In this document: piece by piece, positions 10,548-21,520 of the stretch
Layout: the number at the start of each line of letters is the position of its first letter
How positions within the stretch are numbered: position 1 is the first letter of the stretch
Assembly (NCBI RefSeq): GCF_039555335.1
Contig: NC_092646.1
Coordinates: 23,562,893-23,626,892, forward strand
DNA: 64,000 nucleotides
Source of the DNA: Amphiura filiformis
Taxonomy: Eukaryota > Echinodermata > Ophiuroidea > Amphilepidida > Amphiuridae
Reading direction: 5' to 3'
The notes under the pieces: model-generated
What the model saw: only the letters and a program-made list of their open reading frames with translations
Database searches by the model: none
Told to the model about the DNA's origin: nothing
Position numbers and translations under genes: made by a program

Positions 10548-11467
10548 GGTAAGATGGGCTAAGTGGATTATTGGATACATGTATAAAACTCTTGTAAGTG
10601 AATACAGATTGGACTTGTGTTTTTATAATTCAAGTATAATCCTAGGACAATGTCTGGTGTTAGTTTTGGGGCGCCTGATACGCTAATTCAGTACAGAAGT
10701 GCGGGGCCAATTATCTAATGACTCAACCCACTTACCCCAACACTTTGGGGTAAGTGGGACACATTCTGGGGTAGGGTAAATTTGAAACTTTATATATTTA
10801 TGATATTATTACCTTAAAAGAACATATTTTACAGGAATATATATTTATATTGGAGCATTTGGGCATTATTAACATATTTATACCAATAATAATAATACTA
10901 GTACTATATTATCATTATGTTTATTAATTTCATGCATGAGGCACGAGTTTTTTCATGGTTTTTTAAAAATCAATAATCAAGTTTTGAGCTTGTTGGCGGC
11001 ATTATATGCAATTTAAGTTACCGTAGTAATTTTGTTATTTTTGTATCAAAATTAATTTCAAGAACCACTGTCCCACCTAGTGGGACATCATACTAAATAG
11101 GCCTTAATTGGCTCATTTGCATAATTTCATCATTGTTTTCTGCTATCAGGCTTGTAAAAAGCATTCTTTTTATGAAATGAATTATATTATTTTTCAATTT
11201 GTCCATAATTCTCAACAAAGATGTTCAATTATTTGGTAATAAATAAGTTTAATTCCTCAAAGTTGGCCGCCACATCAAGGTAGTGTTGGTCTCAAGCATC
11301 TCCCGCATACCAAAAACACTCTAATTAATTATTTGCAATGGGTAAGCCCCGGGGGGTAAGCGGGGGAGGGGTAAGTCACCATTCGGTATTGTATTAGCTT
11401 GTATTGGTGGATTTAGTCCTGTAATGAAGATAAAGTATAGTAAGTGTCCCACTTACCCCATCTTACC
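10548..11467. mobile_element. 920-bp element with GGTAAGATGGG ends
   Basis: Starts GGTAAGATGGGCTAAGTGG and ends CCCACTTACCCCATCTTACC, about 20-bp inverted termini. The phrase GGGGTAAGTGGGAC recurs inside near 10745. The paralogous block near ZF3 lacks it (TTCTAACATTATGAGGCATA near 25796-25816), so it inserted after the block duplicated. No transposase frame; no certain TSD. Confidence 0.75.
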
Positions 11468-11567
11468 TCAAGGCATAATATCGTGATTGCCTGAGAAGAG
11501 CTCTGAGACTTTCTTTAACCAAGACCCTTGACCCAAGTTTACGTGAATATCTTGTCAATGACAAAAC

Positions 11568-12064
11568 CCCGGGGGGCACTTCAATATGAAATGGATATAG
11601 GTGTAGGGCTGGCACTTTCGCACTAAGGGGCATTCGGTGAGAGCAAAATGTAAAAAATATGGGGTCATTGGGTGAGAGCATGATTTTTGGCATTCGGTGA
11701 GAGCAAAATGTAAAAAATATGGGGTCATTGGGTGAGAACATGACTTTTTTTTAATTGAAATTTTTGGGTGAGAGCCGAAACAGCGCCACAAAAACCTCGA
11801 AAATCGAATTTCTAGTTCGAAATGGCTTCAAATTTCATTGTTTTTTCAAAATAAGTAACAAAATCAGTGATAAATGAAAGTTGCTGTTCAAATTGAACTT
11901 GTAAGGGTCTTTGGGTGACAGATCAAATGGAAAAATAGGGGGTCTTCGGTGACAGAGCATGTGTTCGTAAAAAATATGGGGTCTTTGGGTGACAGCGATG
12001 CTGAAAAAGGGGTCTTAACAGCCCTACATACGCGTCACCTCCAAAGTTGAGTGCCCCCCCCGGG
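11568..12064. mobile_element. CCCGGGGGG-bounded element with 8-bp TSD
   Basis: Ends are CCCGGGGGGCACTT and AGTGCCCCCCCCGGG. Flanked on both sides by GACAAAAC (11560-11567 and 12065-12072). The matching site upstream of ZF3 (near 27105) is uninterrupted. The interior is tandem phrases, notably a 60-bp unit GCATTCGGTGAGAGCAAAAT repeated at about 11630 and 11691, then GGTCTTTGGGTGACAG phrases. No coding frame is credible. Confidence 0.85.
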
Positions 12065-12072
12065 GACAAAAC

Positions 12073-12386
12073 TGCTCTGGATCCCCTCCCCGTGTAACCG
12101 TACTAATTGGTGGCGTGCGCCCATAATTTCAGAATAACAGACAGCTCGTAATCCAAATAAAACAAAATAGTTTTTTTGCGCTGAACTGTCAGGTTGCGGG
12201 TTTTGTGTGTGTTGTGTTCTCGAAAGACTTTTGATATTTTGGTAAATTACATCGTACAATCACAGTCAGTCACACTCACTCTGTCACAGGGCACGTTCTA
12301 GTTGTATTTGTGTGAGTGCATAACCGCATCCAATTCAAAATTTTACTTCCCTGAAACAGGTTAACACGTACTATATCATCACTCAG
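12073..12386 (+). promoter_or_regulatory. inferred ZF2 promoter and non-coding first exon
   Basis: Strongly conserved with 27110-27396 upstream of ZF3: GGTGGCGTGCGCCC, TTGTGTGTGTTGTGTTCTCG, GAAAGACTTTTGAT, GTAAATTACATCGT and GAGTGCATAACCGCATCC in the same order. It ends CTCAG|GTAAGC, a strong 5' splice donor. Joined to the acceptor at 13928-13929 this gives a 1.54-kb intron and a 5'UTR exon. The transcription start is not visible; exon status is inferred from conservation plus the donor. Confidence 0.6.
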
Positions 12387-12770
12387 GTAAGCTTAAGGTT
12401 AGTACGAGGAACCCATACCGTAGTAGCTCTGCACAACGGTATGGGATGAAGTGTATACAAAAAGCTAGTGCAACGTTGCACTAAAAAATACAAGGCTCCT
12501 GTAGCTAAAATAGTTGCATGTTTGTCATAATATTTATTACACAGCTTCTTGTACTTCTTGTCTAAACTCTTATGCTTGTAATTGTAATTAATACCCCATT
12601 ATTTATCCAGAATAAATAAAAATCCATTAATACATGATCCACATCGGCGCACCAAAACTGAGATGGCACTTCAGTGCAAACTTAGATAGGGCAGCACCAA
12701 TACGAAAATGTCATACCGATAAATGATGTGTCTGTTTTGCCCGTTATTTAAGTTTGTGTTGCGAACTAGC

Positions 12771-12905
12771 TTAAGGTGGTACTACACCCCTTGATAAATT
12801 TATCACTATTTTTGCATTTTTCTCAAAAACTAATAACAAAAAGTATGGTCTTAGAATTGGAAGTGCCGAAAATTCTTGTGTATTTTCTTTAAAATAAATA
12901 ATCCA
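12771..12905. mobile_element. partial TTAA palindromic element
   Basis: TTAAGGTGGTACTACACCCC and TTGCATTTTTCTCAAAAACT match the left arm of the complete element at 32877-33236. Only one arm is recognisable. Confidence 0.65.
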
Positions 12906-13086
12906 TGGTGTTAAATAGCGTTTGCCCTGCGTTTCATCATCCGTGGTTTTGTTTCCTATTATTTCAACTTAGTATAATATTTAGGATTTAAATAAGGTCT
13001 TCCAAACACTAGTACTCATCACAATAATTATTTGTTACCCTATTGTTTTGTTACCCAATTTGTTACCGAAATTGGTGTGATAACCT

Positions 13087-13425
13087 ATATTGGCTGCCAA
13101 CATGATGCCAATGTAAAAATTGCCAATTGAAAGCCAAGATTGGCTCAATATGGGTCAGCAAAATAATGCCAAGACTGGTCTTATTGATCATGACGAATGT
13201 GGCCCAATATTGGGCCAATAGCTTCACGATTGTTGGCTTCATGTTGGCAGCTGTTCACAACCAATATATTGTGCCTATATTTGATCAATTTAGGCTGCCA
13301 CAGTGATGCCAATATGAAGATTACCAATGGATAGCCAAGATTGGCCCAATATGGCCAGCAAAATAATGCCGATGCCAAGATTGGCGTTCGAAAACCAACA
13401 TTGGGCCAATATATGCATGTTATCT
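13087..13425. repeat. ~195-bp tandem repeat, two units
   Basis: GGCTGCCA...GTGATGCCAAT, AGCCAAGATTGG, CAATATGG and CAGCAAAATAATGCC recur in order at about 13090 and 13288. Rich in the self-complementary phrase TTGGCCCAATAT/TTGGCC. Within the inferred ZF2 intron. Confidence 0.75.
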
Positions 13426-13429
13426 GGGT

Positions 13430-13929
13430 AGTTCAGAGTCAGAATTTCGGCGTGAATCAGAGAATCGATTCTAGTTTAGGTGTCAAGTTGACGTACAGTA
13501 GTGCCTGTCATGCGTGTATAATCTCGTATTATTTTTCATGATCATTGCCGAGCTACACGCAGCTGAAATGATGTACAAACAAGACGTACTACGAATAGCG
13601 ATATGCATACAGTTTATACGGTACGTCAATGATTCAATATACACACACAGGCGACGTATTTATTCAGCACTCGCGATCGGTGAGCTGAGAATAAAACATG
13701 GGACACCTGGTTTTATTATACCGGTATGTTAAATTTTACTGTAATTAAAGCATTTCACAGGGCATATATGTACACCAATGGCCATTACAATGGTGCAAAA
13801 AGTAGAAATAAAAAAAAAATGAGGGTGTTGCTGTGGAGCAAATCAAACATGGCTTTAAGTAGCTTCATATAGCTTCATCCTAAAACAATTCTTTTTACCG
13901 ATTAATATATATTTTCTTTCTTATTTTAG
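13430..13929 (+). other. end of inferred ZF2 intron
   Basis: No gene. The last ~60 bp (AAAACAATTCTTTTTACCGATTAATAT through TCTTATTTTAG) match the corresponding intron ends of ZF1 and ZF3; the AG at 13928-13929 is the 3' splice site. Confidence 0.7.
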
Positions 13930-13933
13930 AGCC

Positions 13934-14923
13934 ATGAAGACCATACACCAATTCCAGCATTTACAGGGTAGAACATATCAAGTGCAACTTGAGTCGAATT
14001 ATGCAAATAGTTTTCAACCATATATGTGTATCTACTGCAGACGATTTTACAGTGATTTCACTTATTATGTGAAACATATAGCAAGACATAGAGTGAAATT
14101 ACACAGGTACTGGTACAGCTGTAAACAGACCATACCTGAAAGTTTTCACACCAAAGTGAAACTGTATGAATGTAAATATTGTGACAATAGGTTCTCTCCA
14201 AGTGCACAAAATACACATGAAAGCATTCACAGCAAAGAGAAGCCACACCAATGTAAATATTATACAAAGACTCTCTCACATGCAGAAGACAAGACTGAAC
14301 ATGGAAGAATTCACACTAAAGAGAAACCTTACCAATGTGAATATTGTGAAAAGACTTTCTCAAATACAAGTAACAAGATTACACATGAAAGGATTCACAC
14401 CAAAGAAAAACCATACCAATGTAAATATTGTGACAAGACTTTCTCAGATGCAGGTAACAAGACTACACATGAAAGGATTCACAAGAAAGAAAAACCATAC
14501 CAATGTAAATATTGTAAAAAGACTTTCTCACAGGCATGTAACAAGACTATACATGAAAGGATTCACACCAAAGAGAAACCTTACCAATGTAAATATTGTG
14601 AAAAGCCTTTCTCAGATGCAGGTAACAAGTCTAGACATGAAAGGATTCACAGCAATGAAAAACCATACCAATGTAAATATTGTAAAAACACTTTTTCACA
14701 GGCATGTAACAAGACTATACATGAAAGGATTCACACCAAAGAGAAACCTTACCAATGTAAATATTGTGAAAAGACTTTCTCACAAGCAGGAGACAAGACT
14801 AAACATGAGAGGATTCACACCAAAGAGAAACCTTACCAATGTAAATATTGTAAAAAGACTTTCTCACAGACAAGTAGCAAGACTGCACATGAAAGGATTC
14901 ACATCAGAGCAAAAACACAGTAA
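13934..14923 (+). CDS. ZF2: C2H2 zinc-finger protein, 10 fingers
   Basis: 329 residues, one coding exon. Same N-terminus as ZF1 and ZF3 (starts MKTIHQ), a canonical first finger, and a second finger one residue short. Finger 3 is damaged: its second Cys is Tyr (QCKYYTK) and its core Phe is Leu, so it should not bind zinc normally. The other seven are intact 28-residue units with Lys in the usual Leu position and TKEKP-type linkers. Two fingers carry QACNKTI, an extra Cys on the helix. Probably a nuclear DNA-binding protein by family, with no target known. The start is the ATG four bases after the 3' splice site. The stop follows a frame change relative to finger DNA that continues beyond it. 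Confidence 0.9.
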   Translation: MKTIHQFQHLQGRTYQVQLESNYANSFQPYMCIYCRRFYSDFTYYVKHIARHRVKLHRYWYSCKQTIPESFHTKVKLYECKYCDNRFSPSAQNTHESIHSKEKPHQCKYYTKTLSHAEDKTEHGRIHTKEKPYQCEYCEKTFSNTSNKITHERIHTKEKPYQCKYCDKTFSDAGNKTTHERIHKKEKPYQCKYCKKTFSQACNKTIHERIHTKEKPYQCKYCEKPFSDAGNKSRHERIHSNEKPYQCKYCKNTFSQACNKTIHERIHTKEKPYQCKYCEKTFSQAGDKTKHERIHTKEKPYQCKYCKKTFSQTSSKTAHERIHIRAKTQ

Positions 14924-15032
14924 TAAGCAGAATGGAGAAACCTTACCAATGTAAATATTGTGAAAGGATTCACACCAAAGAGAAACCTTACCAATGTAAA
15001 TATTGTAAAAAGATTTCTCACAAGCATATCAA
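14924..15032 (+). pseudogene. decayed finger remnant after ZF2
   Basis: Two truncated finger phrases (CCTTACCAATGTAAATATTG twice) follow the ZF2 stop out of frame and end at about 15030. This is relic array DNA, probably 3'UTR. Confidence 0.8.
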
Positions 15033-16250
15033 TTCCTTTTCACTGCAAAGTAAACCAGTATCTCTCTGAATAAATGCTGGCTATGCACGCAAGGTCACCC
15101 TAACCACACAGCATAACGATTCCAATGTAAAGCATGCAGAGGTTTTAGCCGGTTAGTCCATTCTTAACCAGAGGGGTAGGGCCTTCAATCGTGTGCATAA
15201 ATATGAAATATATAACAAATATTAAAGTTTCAGGACTATAAATTTACACTCCTAAACCAACACTAAATCATGGTATGTACAAAATACTACTACATGTAGT
15301 ACTACAACTGCAGAGGGTGGTTTTTAGAAAAATCACACAGATGATTTAATAAATAAACCCCTATTTAGCAATTCATGAGCCGAGTTACTATGCGTGGCAC
15401 GTCACCCTGACATTCTAATTTCAGTAGCTTCCGTGGGCAGGTAACGATGTTCAATTCACAGAAAATATGATTTCTTGTTTGAGTTATGTATTTAAACTTA
15501 AGAATACAAATCTATACATTATTCGCAACATTTCTGTGATAAAATTAAAACATAAATTAGCAAACTTGGCTGACAATTTAGCCTGAAACTTTGATGTAAA
15601 CACGATAGCCAGTACCCTATCGTGCTGAGTCATGCTTCAGCTGTGGAGTAGTCTCTACACAGTTGACCGATTTAGATGCAGTGGAGCTACGTACAGCTTG
15701 GAGCATACGAGAAGACTATGAATTGTTGTGAATTGTTGTGACTGTGTGTGGACTGTGTGTGACACGCACAGGCAAGCGAGACCAAGAATAACGGTCAACA
15801 GCTGTGATTGGTGTTTTTTGTTCAAATCACTTTTGCGGGAAATGACCTGAACCAATCAAAATGTAATCTAGATCATCGGAGAGTGGAAAAATTTCTGCAC
15901 ATTTTGGTGGGTTTCAAGCTCCAGACAGAGGGCGCAAAGCATTCTTTCATTTTTATACAGGGAGTGAAAACCGGGCTGTTTTTGTAGGTACACGAGAAAA
16001 ATGAATTTTCTTGTCAACTTTGACGGACTTATGATTGAATTTGCGATAAAACGATGTTAATAATGATTATGCCGTAATAATATTTAAAAAATATACTCTC
16101 TCAGGAACCTGCAGACACCTTTCAAGCCCGGTTCCTTCAATATTAATTCATAGAGCTCAATGGAAGCAAAAATGAGCATGATTTTCAGGGAAGTTGTCAG
16201 TGTGGACGCTGCGCATCATGATTCGCCGTTCTTAAAGGGGACCAGGGTTT
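15033..16250. other. non-coding spacer between ZF2 and a finger pseudogene
   Basis: No gene recognised. A short GT-rich patch (TTGTGACTGTGTGTGGACTG) lies near 15730-15770. Confidence 0.5.
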
Positions 16251-16254
16251 TGAT

Positions 16255-16945
16255 ATGCATGAGACAAGACTAAACATGAGAGGATTCATACCAAAGAGAA
16301 ACCTTACCAATGTAAATATTGTGACAAGACTTTCTCACAGACATGTAGCTAGACTGCACATGAAAGGATTCACATCAGAGAAAAACCACAGTAATAAGCA
16401 ATGCAAATATTGTAAAATGACATTCTCAGAGGCAGGTAGCAAGACTATCCATGAAAGGATTCACATCAAGGAGAAACCATGTGAATGTAAATATTGTGAA
16501 ATGACATTCTCAGAGGCAGGTAACAAGAATAGCCATGAAAGGATTCATACCAAAGAGAAACAGTGAGCAATGTAAATATTGTGAACAGACTTTCTCACAG
16601 GCAACTGCAAGACTGCACATGAAAGGATTCACACCAAAGAGAAACCATACCAATGTAAATATTGTGTAAAGACTTTTTCAAATACAAGTCCCCAAGACTT
16701 GGCATGAAAGGATTCACATCAAACATTAAAGAAATACCATACCAGTAAATATTATGAAAATACTTCCTCAAATACAATACAAAAGGTTAGTCAGGAAAGA
16801 TTTATACCAAAAAGAAACCTTACCAATGTAAATATTGTAAAGACGTTCTCAGAGGCAGGTGAAAACTAAACATGAAAGGATTCACACCAAAGAGGAATCT
16901 TGCCAATAGTGCAAGAGACTTCAGTTCATATGCACTACAATCTTG
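16255..16945 (+). pseudogene. zinc-finger array pseudogene (3' part only)
   Basis: Begins abruptly within a finger (GAGACAAGACTAAACATGAG) and runs through about six decayed units, with an in-frame stop in the second (CATGTAGCTAG) and more beyond. Its first 140 bp match 14800-14935 of ZF2, and its remainder matches the ZF1 tail at 6190-6930. The longest open piece (16255-16566, 103 codons) has no N-terminus, no first exon and mixed frames, so it is a relic and not a gene. Confidence 0.85.
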
Positions 16946-17950
16946 CAGAAAATAGGGTTTTTTTTTTTGCTTCTTCAGTAAAAAAGGTCCAAATTTTGGG
17001 AAGAAGGTCCACTTTTTACAAAATCGCCACCCCCACAAAAAAGGTACACCTTTTTAAAATCAGCCCCCGTGCAATAATTATGAGCCCCGGGGGGGTACGA
17101 ACGGCCCACCAAATATTGCTTCCCCCCCTCGGCCCACCAAAAATATTTGCCCTCCGCCTTTTGCACATGCCAAATTTTTGGGATCCCAATTTGCAAACCT
17201 TAAATGGTCTAGATGTATGTTGCGAGTGCAGCGAGCAGGAAAATTTACATATTAAAGCGTTTCTGTACTAATTTCTGTTTTCGTTTCTGTTCTATTATTA
17301 CCCGGGTAGTATTAATACAATTATATTTAAGGTGGCACACAGGATCACTCAAAGTGGGAAATTTTAGACATTGTTTTGTATTGTATCTTTAAAAGTAATG
17401 AAGATAAGTCCATAAAAGTACACATTTTCAGAAAGGAAATGATGCAAGGAATCCAACTAGCACGGCAGATTTCTGCAAAAATGAGCACTTTTTGAGAAAA
17501 GCGCCAAAATTGATTTTCCATGCCAATTTTTTTCGGTCCGCCATAACAACTTAACCATAAATATCAAAATTGACAACCGTGTATTTCAGACTAAAATAGC
17601 CCCAAATGAAGGTGTATTTTGCTAATTTATGGGCCAGTGCGTGCGAAGCGCTCAAAATTGTGCAATAATTTTTGCCCCAAAACAGTGTTAACTTTTCGTG
17701 CTATTATAACCGGGCTTTATGAGGTCTGTTGATGTTGGTCTGGGGAAGTAACTCAGATAGAGACTTGATGAATTAAGATGGAAAATACAAGTTAATATTC
17801 CTTTTGCTTGATGTGATATTTATTTACTGATCCCAATATTATGTACCTAAAGGCCTATGGCTGCTCTAACCGTGGGTTTCGATATTGTTTGGAAAAAATG
17901 CTTTTACTAGTTTCTTTAAAACCACAAAATTTCTATATATACATCAGGGT
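16946..17950. other. non-coding; G/C-run repeat fragments
   Basis: 16970-17070 matches 7075-7215. AGCCCCGGGGGGGTACG at 17083 is a lone CCCGGGG-type terminus without a partner. At 17327, TTTAAGGTGGCACACAGG resembles a TTAA-element end; its other end was not found. No gene. Confidence 0.5.
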
Positions 17951-17954
17951 TCGC

Positions 17955-19612
17955 AGGTTTTTGCCGTAGGTGGAAAAAACCGCGGTTTTAACCACTTGGC
18001 AAAAATGGCAAAAACTAAAAAAGTGATTTATAGTTCAGTTTTTTCATCTCAAAACAAATAATTAAGTTCCCGAGTGTAACAAGGCCAGATTTTGTAATTA
18101 TAAATAATATATTAAGAAATTAAAGGCATGTGTTTTCATTGCTCAAATGCAGTTAACCGAAATGTGGCATGTATCAAATTTAAAACTTTTTCATTTTAAG
18201 GACTTAATGAGACAAAAAATATGTTGAATGATTCGTTAAAAGTTGTGTGTTACTGTTTATGAGCTTTCTGTGTCACTTTTTAATATTTGAGTGACTACGA
18301 GCAGGGGGGCAATCAGTATGTTTTAAGAGTTGACTCGTGACGTCATATGTGGATTGTTTTCATGCATTTCTCAATGATTACATAAACACTATACCTTTGT
18401 CTTTCAAACAACACATATAAAAATTATATCATACACATGATTACGTAACAGCATTCGCATAAATTCAATAGTCTAGGGACACTGCCAAATCACGCAAAAA
18501 GGTACAGCAAAGACACATGTTTAAAATGTACGAGAACGGCAAAAGTACACGGTGTATATGGCTAGTTTTGGGCAGGAATAAACACTAGGTCCTCGGTTTG
18601 CATTTGGTAAAATATGATACTTGCCGTTAAACTTTGGTGGAAAGGGGACGTCTGGAAACTTCAACAACTTTAGGGTTTGAATGTAAGCAAAATTATTCTG
18701 CAAAAATGGCGAAAATGAAAAAGCAGTTATTACAAATGACATTAATTATCTCCAAAATGAAATAGATTAAAATATAATGTCTGGTCACGTGTGAGAGCTG
18801 GTACTCAGTGCGATGATAACTGGTGCAAATCAAACAACAATCTGCGCATGCGTAGGTAGGATGACCGATACAACATGCTGGAAATGCACGAAAATTGCAA
18901 AATTCCATGTAGATAGGGCCTAAAAAATAACAAAATGCTATGAAAATTTTAATTTAAATATTCATATGAATTTTTATATTTTAATCACGGATTCAAATAT
19001 TTTCTAGGGAGACTCCCGTTTTAATGTTTGGAGATTAGTCAACAGAACTGGCAAAAAAACTTAAATTTCCACGTTTGCTATTTTTGGCAATATCAAGATT
19101 TTTTATAGAAAGAAAAGCCTTGTTTTTGTCAAAAATAAGACATATTTGACCACGCATTTTAAATAAACTAAAACCTTTATAGCCCAACAAACATGGTTTA
19201 ATAAACTGGTAGTTTGTGTTCTATTACTGTTCCAAAAAGGCAGCATTCTCCAAACTTTAATTCCCGAGAAAATATAAAAAATACAACTACCTCATTTCAG
19301 CCTCTTATTTCCCTTAACAAAAACGGCTCAATTTCACCAGGTGACTCTAGATCATTGATTTTATGCTAATGCTGTTACGTAATTATGTGTGTGATATAAA
19401 CTTTACATGTGTTGTTTGAAAGACAAAGGTACAGTGTTTATGTAATCATTGAGAAATGCCATGAAAACAATCCACATATGACGTCACGAATCAACTCTTA
19501 AAACATACTGACTGCCCCTCGTATATGTGAGTTTTTGCCATTTTTGCCGGTTTAAACCAGGCAAAAACGGGCAAAAACAGTTTTTGCCAGGTTTTTACCA
19601 CTTTGACTGACC
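17955..19612. mobile_element. 1.65-kb foldback element
   Basis: Terminal parts are runs of TTTTTGCC/GGCAAAAA phrases (17960-18015 and 19530-19600) in opposite orientation. Inside them 18296-18465 and 19365-19525 are inverted copies: GTTGACTCGTGACGTCATATGTGG against CCACATATGACGTCACGAATCAAC, then AATGATTACATAAACACT and GTCTTTCAAACAACACAT. No transposase frame. Confidence 0.75.
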
Positions 19613-19981
19613 ATTGTGATTTATATTACTCATCCATCATCAAGGTTGCAAAATAGGAAAACATATACATTTCTAAAACATGTTAATTAACTATACAAAA
19701 TAATAAGTAATCATTATCATAACCAATTAATAACAAAACAAAAACATAGGTAATGATCAACATTTTCTTTGGCCTATGATACTACAAAGGAAAATGTACT
19801 GCACAGGGCAATCATTGTTTCTTTTTATAAGGGGGCGTCCCCCTCCCCTCCACTGCCTATATTCAAATGCGTATAAATTAGTGGAATAAAGTCGCATCGA
19901 GCCGAATAAGGTATCAAAATCTAACTAGGCCTACTACTTTTTTGCCATTTAGTTTTAGTATCTTGTCTTTAAGAAACCGTA

Positions 19982-20265
19982 GGAAGCACGGTGGCCTAAT
20001 GGTTAAGGAAAGAGCTTCATAATTGAAAGGTTGCGGGTTCGAGCCCCACCACTGCCAGTGTGTTGCATCCTTGAGCAAGATAGCTTAATTCCCAATAGAG
20101 GGTATCCAATATGACGTCACTCATGACAGAGGCATCCTCATTTAAATAAAATTCTGTCCTCAATAAGGTACCACGGGGCAATTCGCATGATAATACAATA
20201 AATCAGGTGATAGGTATGAATGGTTGTGGGATCGATCAAGAGACCTGTCCCTCTGTCATCTTAAG
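19982..20265 (+). mobile_element. tRNA-derived SINE
   Basis: A tRNA-like head (19984-20056) has an A-box-like GGTGGCCTAATGGTTAAGG and a B box GGTTCGAGCCC. The body (GGGGCAATTCGCATGATAAT ... CAGGTGATAG ... AGAGACCTGTC) is repeated on the minus strand at about 29650-29760, which shows a dispersed element. The acceptor stem is not that of a working tRNA. Confidence 0.75.
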
Positions 20266-20459
20266 CTTATCGACTGTCCTCCAACATGACTGCCATTTCA
20301 ACTTGTTATATGTTCCGGTTGGTTTATTGCATACACAGGTGTAAAATGGGGAGCTGTTGGGGGTAATCACAATCTAAGTCGCTGAGTGTACCTGCACGTC
20401 AGTTGCGGACTTGGTGAAGTGTGCTGATACTTAGGTCATGCTTAGATGAAGCGCATAAA

Positions 20460-20754
20460 CCCGGGGGGTTCTTCGAAAAATTTTGTACGGGGTGTGCCAC
20501 GCAGACTTTCGGATGCTGACTTTCTCTATACCTACTTTTTGCTACCCATCAGTATACCCATTTTCAAGAAAAAGCACCCAAATTTGCCATAATTGGGCGC
20601 TTTAATGGCATTTCTGCCCAAATGCGCCCAATTGGGCGCATTGGTATCCACTGAAAACCCACCCATCGATATACCAAAATCGCTGAAAAGGTACCCCAAA
20701 ACCGTGGCACATCCCCGTATACCTTCAACCAGGAAGAACCCCCCCCCTCCCGGG
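20460..20754. mobile_element. diverged CCCGGGGG-bounded element
   Basis: Ends CCCGGGGGGTTCTTC and GAACCCCCCCCCTCCCGGG are inverted. The interior is short repeated phrases (CACCCAAATTTGCC, GCCCAATTGGGCGC). A TSD is not convincing (CGCATAAA against ATGTTAAA). Confidence 0.6.
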
Positions 20755-21118
20755 ATGTTAAATCACCAACCTTTATTTTTTAACAGCTTTTGTTTCAAGT
20801 GTTTAGATACTTTTAGTGCGCAGTTTTATATATGTGCCATTATGTAGCTTTATGTGACGTATTGAGAGGTTAAGGATATGGGTAAATGGAGATACATAAT
20901 TATTTTTTGCTATAATCCCATGATATCATGTTAAACTTAAAGGACTTAATAACAAGTCGGAAATAACAACTTCCGCAACACTTTTGAGAAATGGTAGGCC
21001 TACATATAAAAGACAGTCAGTGAAATGGTTCGCGACCCATGCGAACCCCTGGACTCGTTCTACTATACCATATTTACCCTGATAGCTCCTGATTTGGCAG
21101 TGACGTCAACGCGTTGAA
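20755..21118. other. non-coding stretch, nothing recognised
   Basis: No gene or element ends. Contains one AGGCCTAC motif near 20997. Confidence 0.5.
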
Positions 21119-21309
21119 CAGTGGCGGCGCCAGGAATTTTTTTTTTGGGGGAAAGTGAATTTCAGGGGGGCAAAATCAACAAATTTTGCGCAACATTACC
21201 GCAAAAAGCGGACATTTTCGTAATTTTGGGATTTTTTTTCGGGTGGGGGGGGGCAACAGGGGAGAAAGAGTTATGGACTGACCCCCATGCCCCCGTGGCG
21301 CCGCGACTG
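21119..21309. mobile_element. hAT-like MITE, ends CAGTGGCGGCGCC
   Basis: Left end CAGTGGCGGCGCCAGG; right end CCCGTGGCGCCGCGACTG. Flanks are GCGTTGAA and GTGTTGAA, an 8-bp TSD with one mismatch. Interior GGGGAAAGTGAATTTCAGGG recurs inside the element at 63148-63484. Confidence 0.75.
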
Positions 21310-21520
21310 GTGTTGAAGCAGCTGTTTCGGCCAGCCGAACAGCAAACTCATTAAGATTAGCAACTAGGCTACATGTATTTTAAACTGTTTCGATTTGGTA
21401 GTTCACAGCATCTTGCGAATGGTAGTGAGCTTTGCATAGATCATTTCATAGCCAGTGTGTAGAAGAATTCAAATAACACAATTATATGCCTACTTTTGTA
21501 TGTCCTGTCTCCTGTAGGCC

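Noticed and set aside
16255..16566. Fourth zinc-finger gene
   Set aside because: Starts mid-finger without the conserved N-terminus or acceptor, and frames change between units; called a pseudogene.
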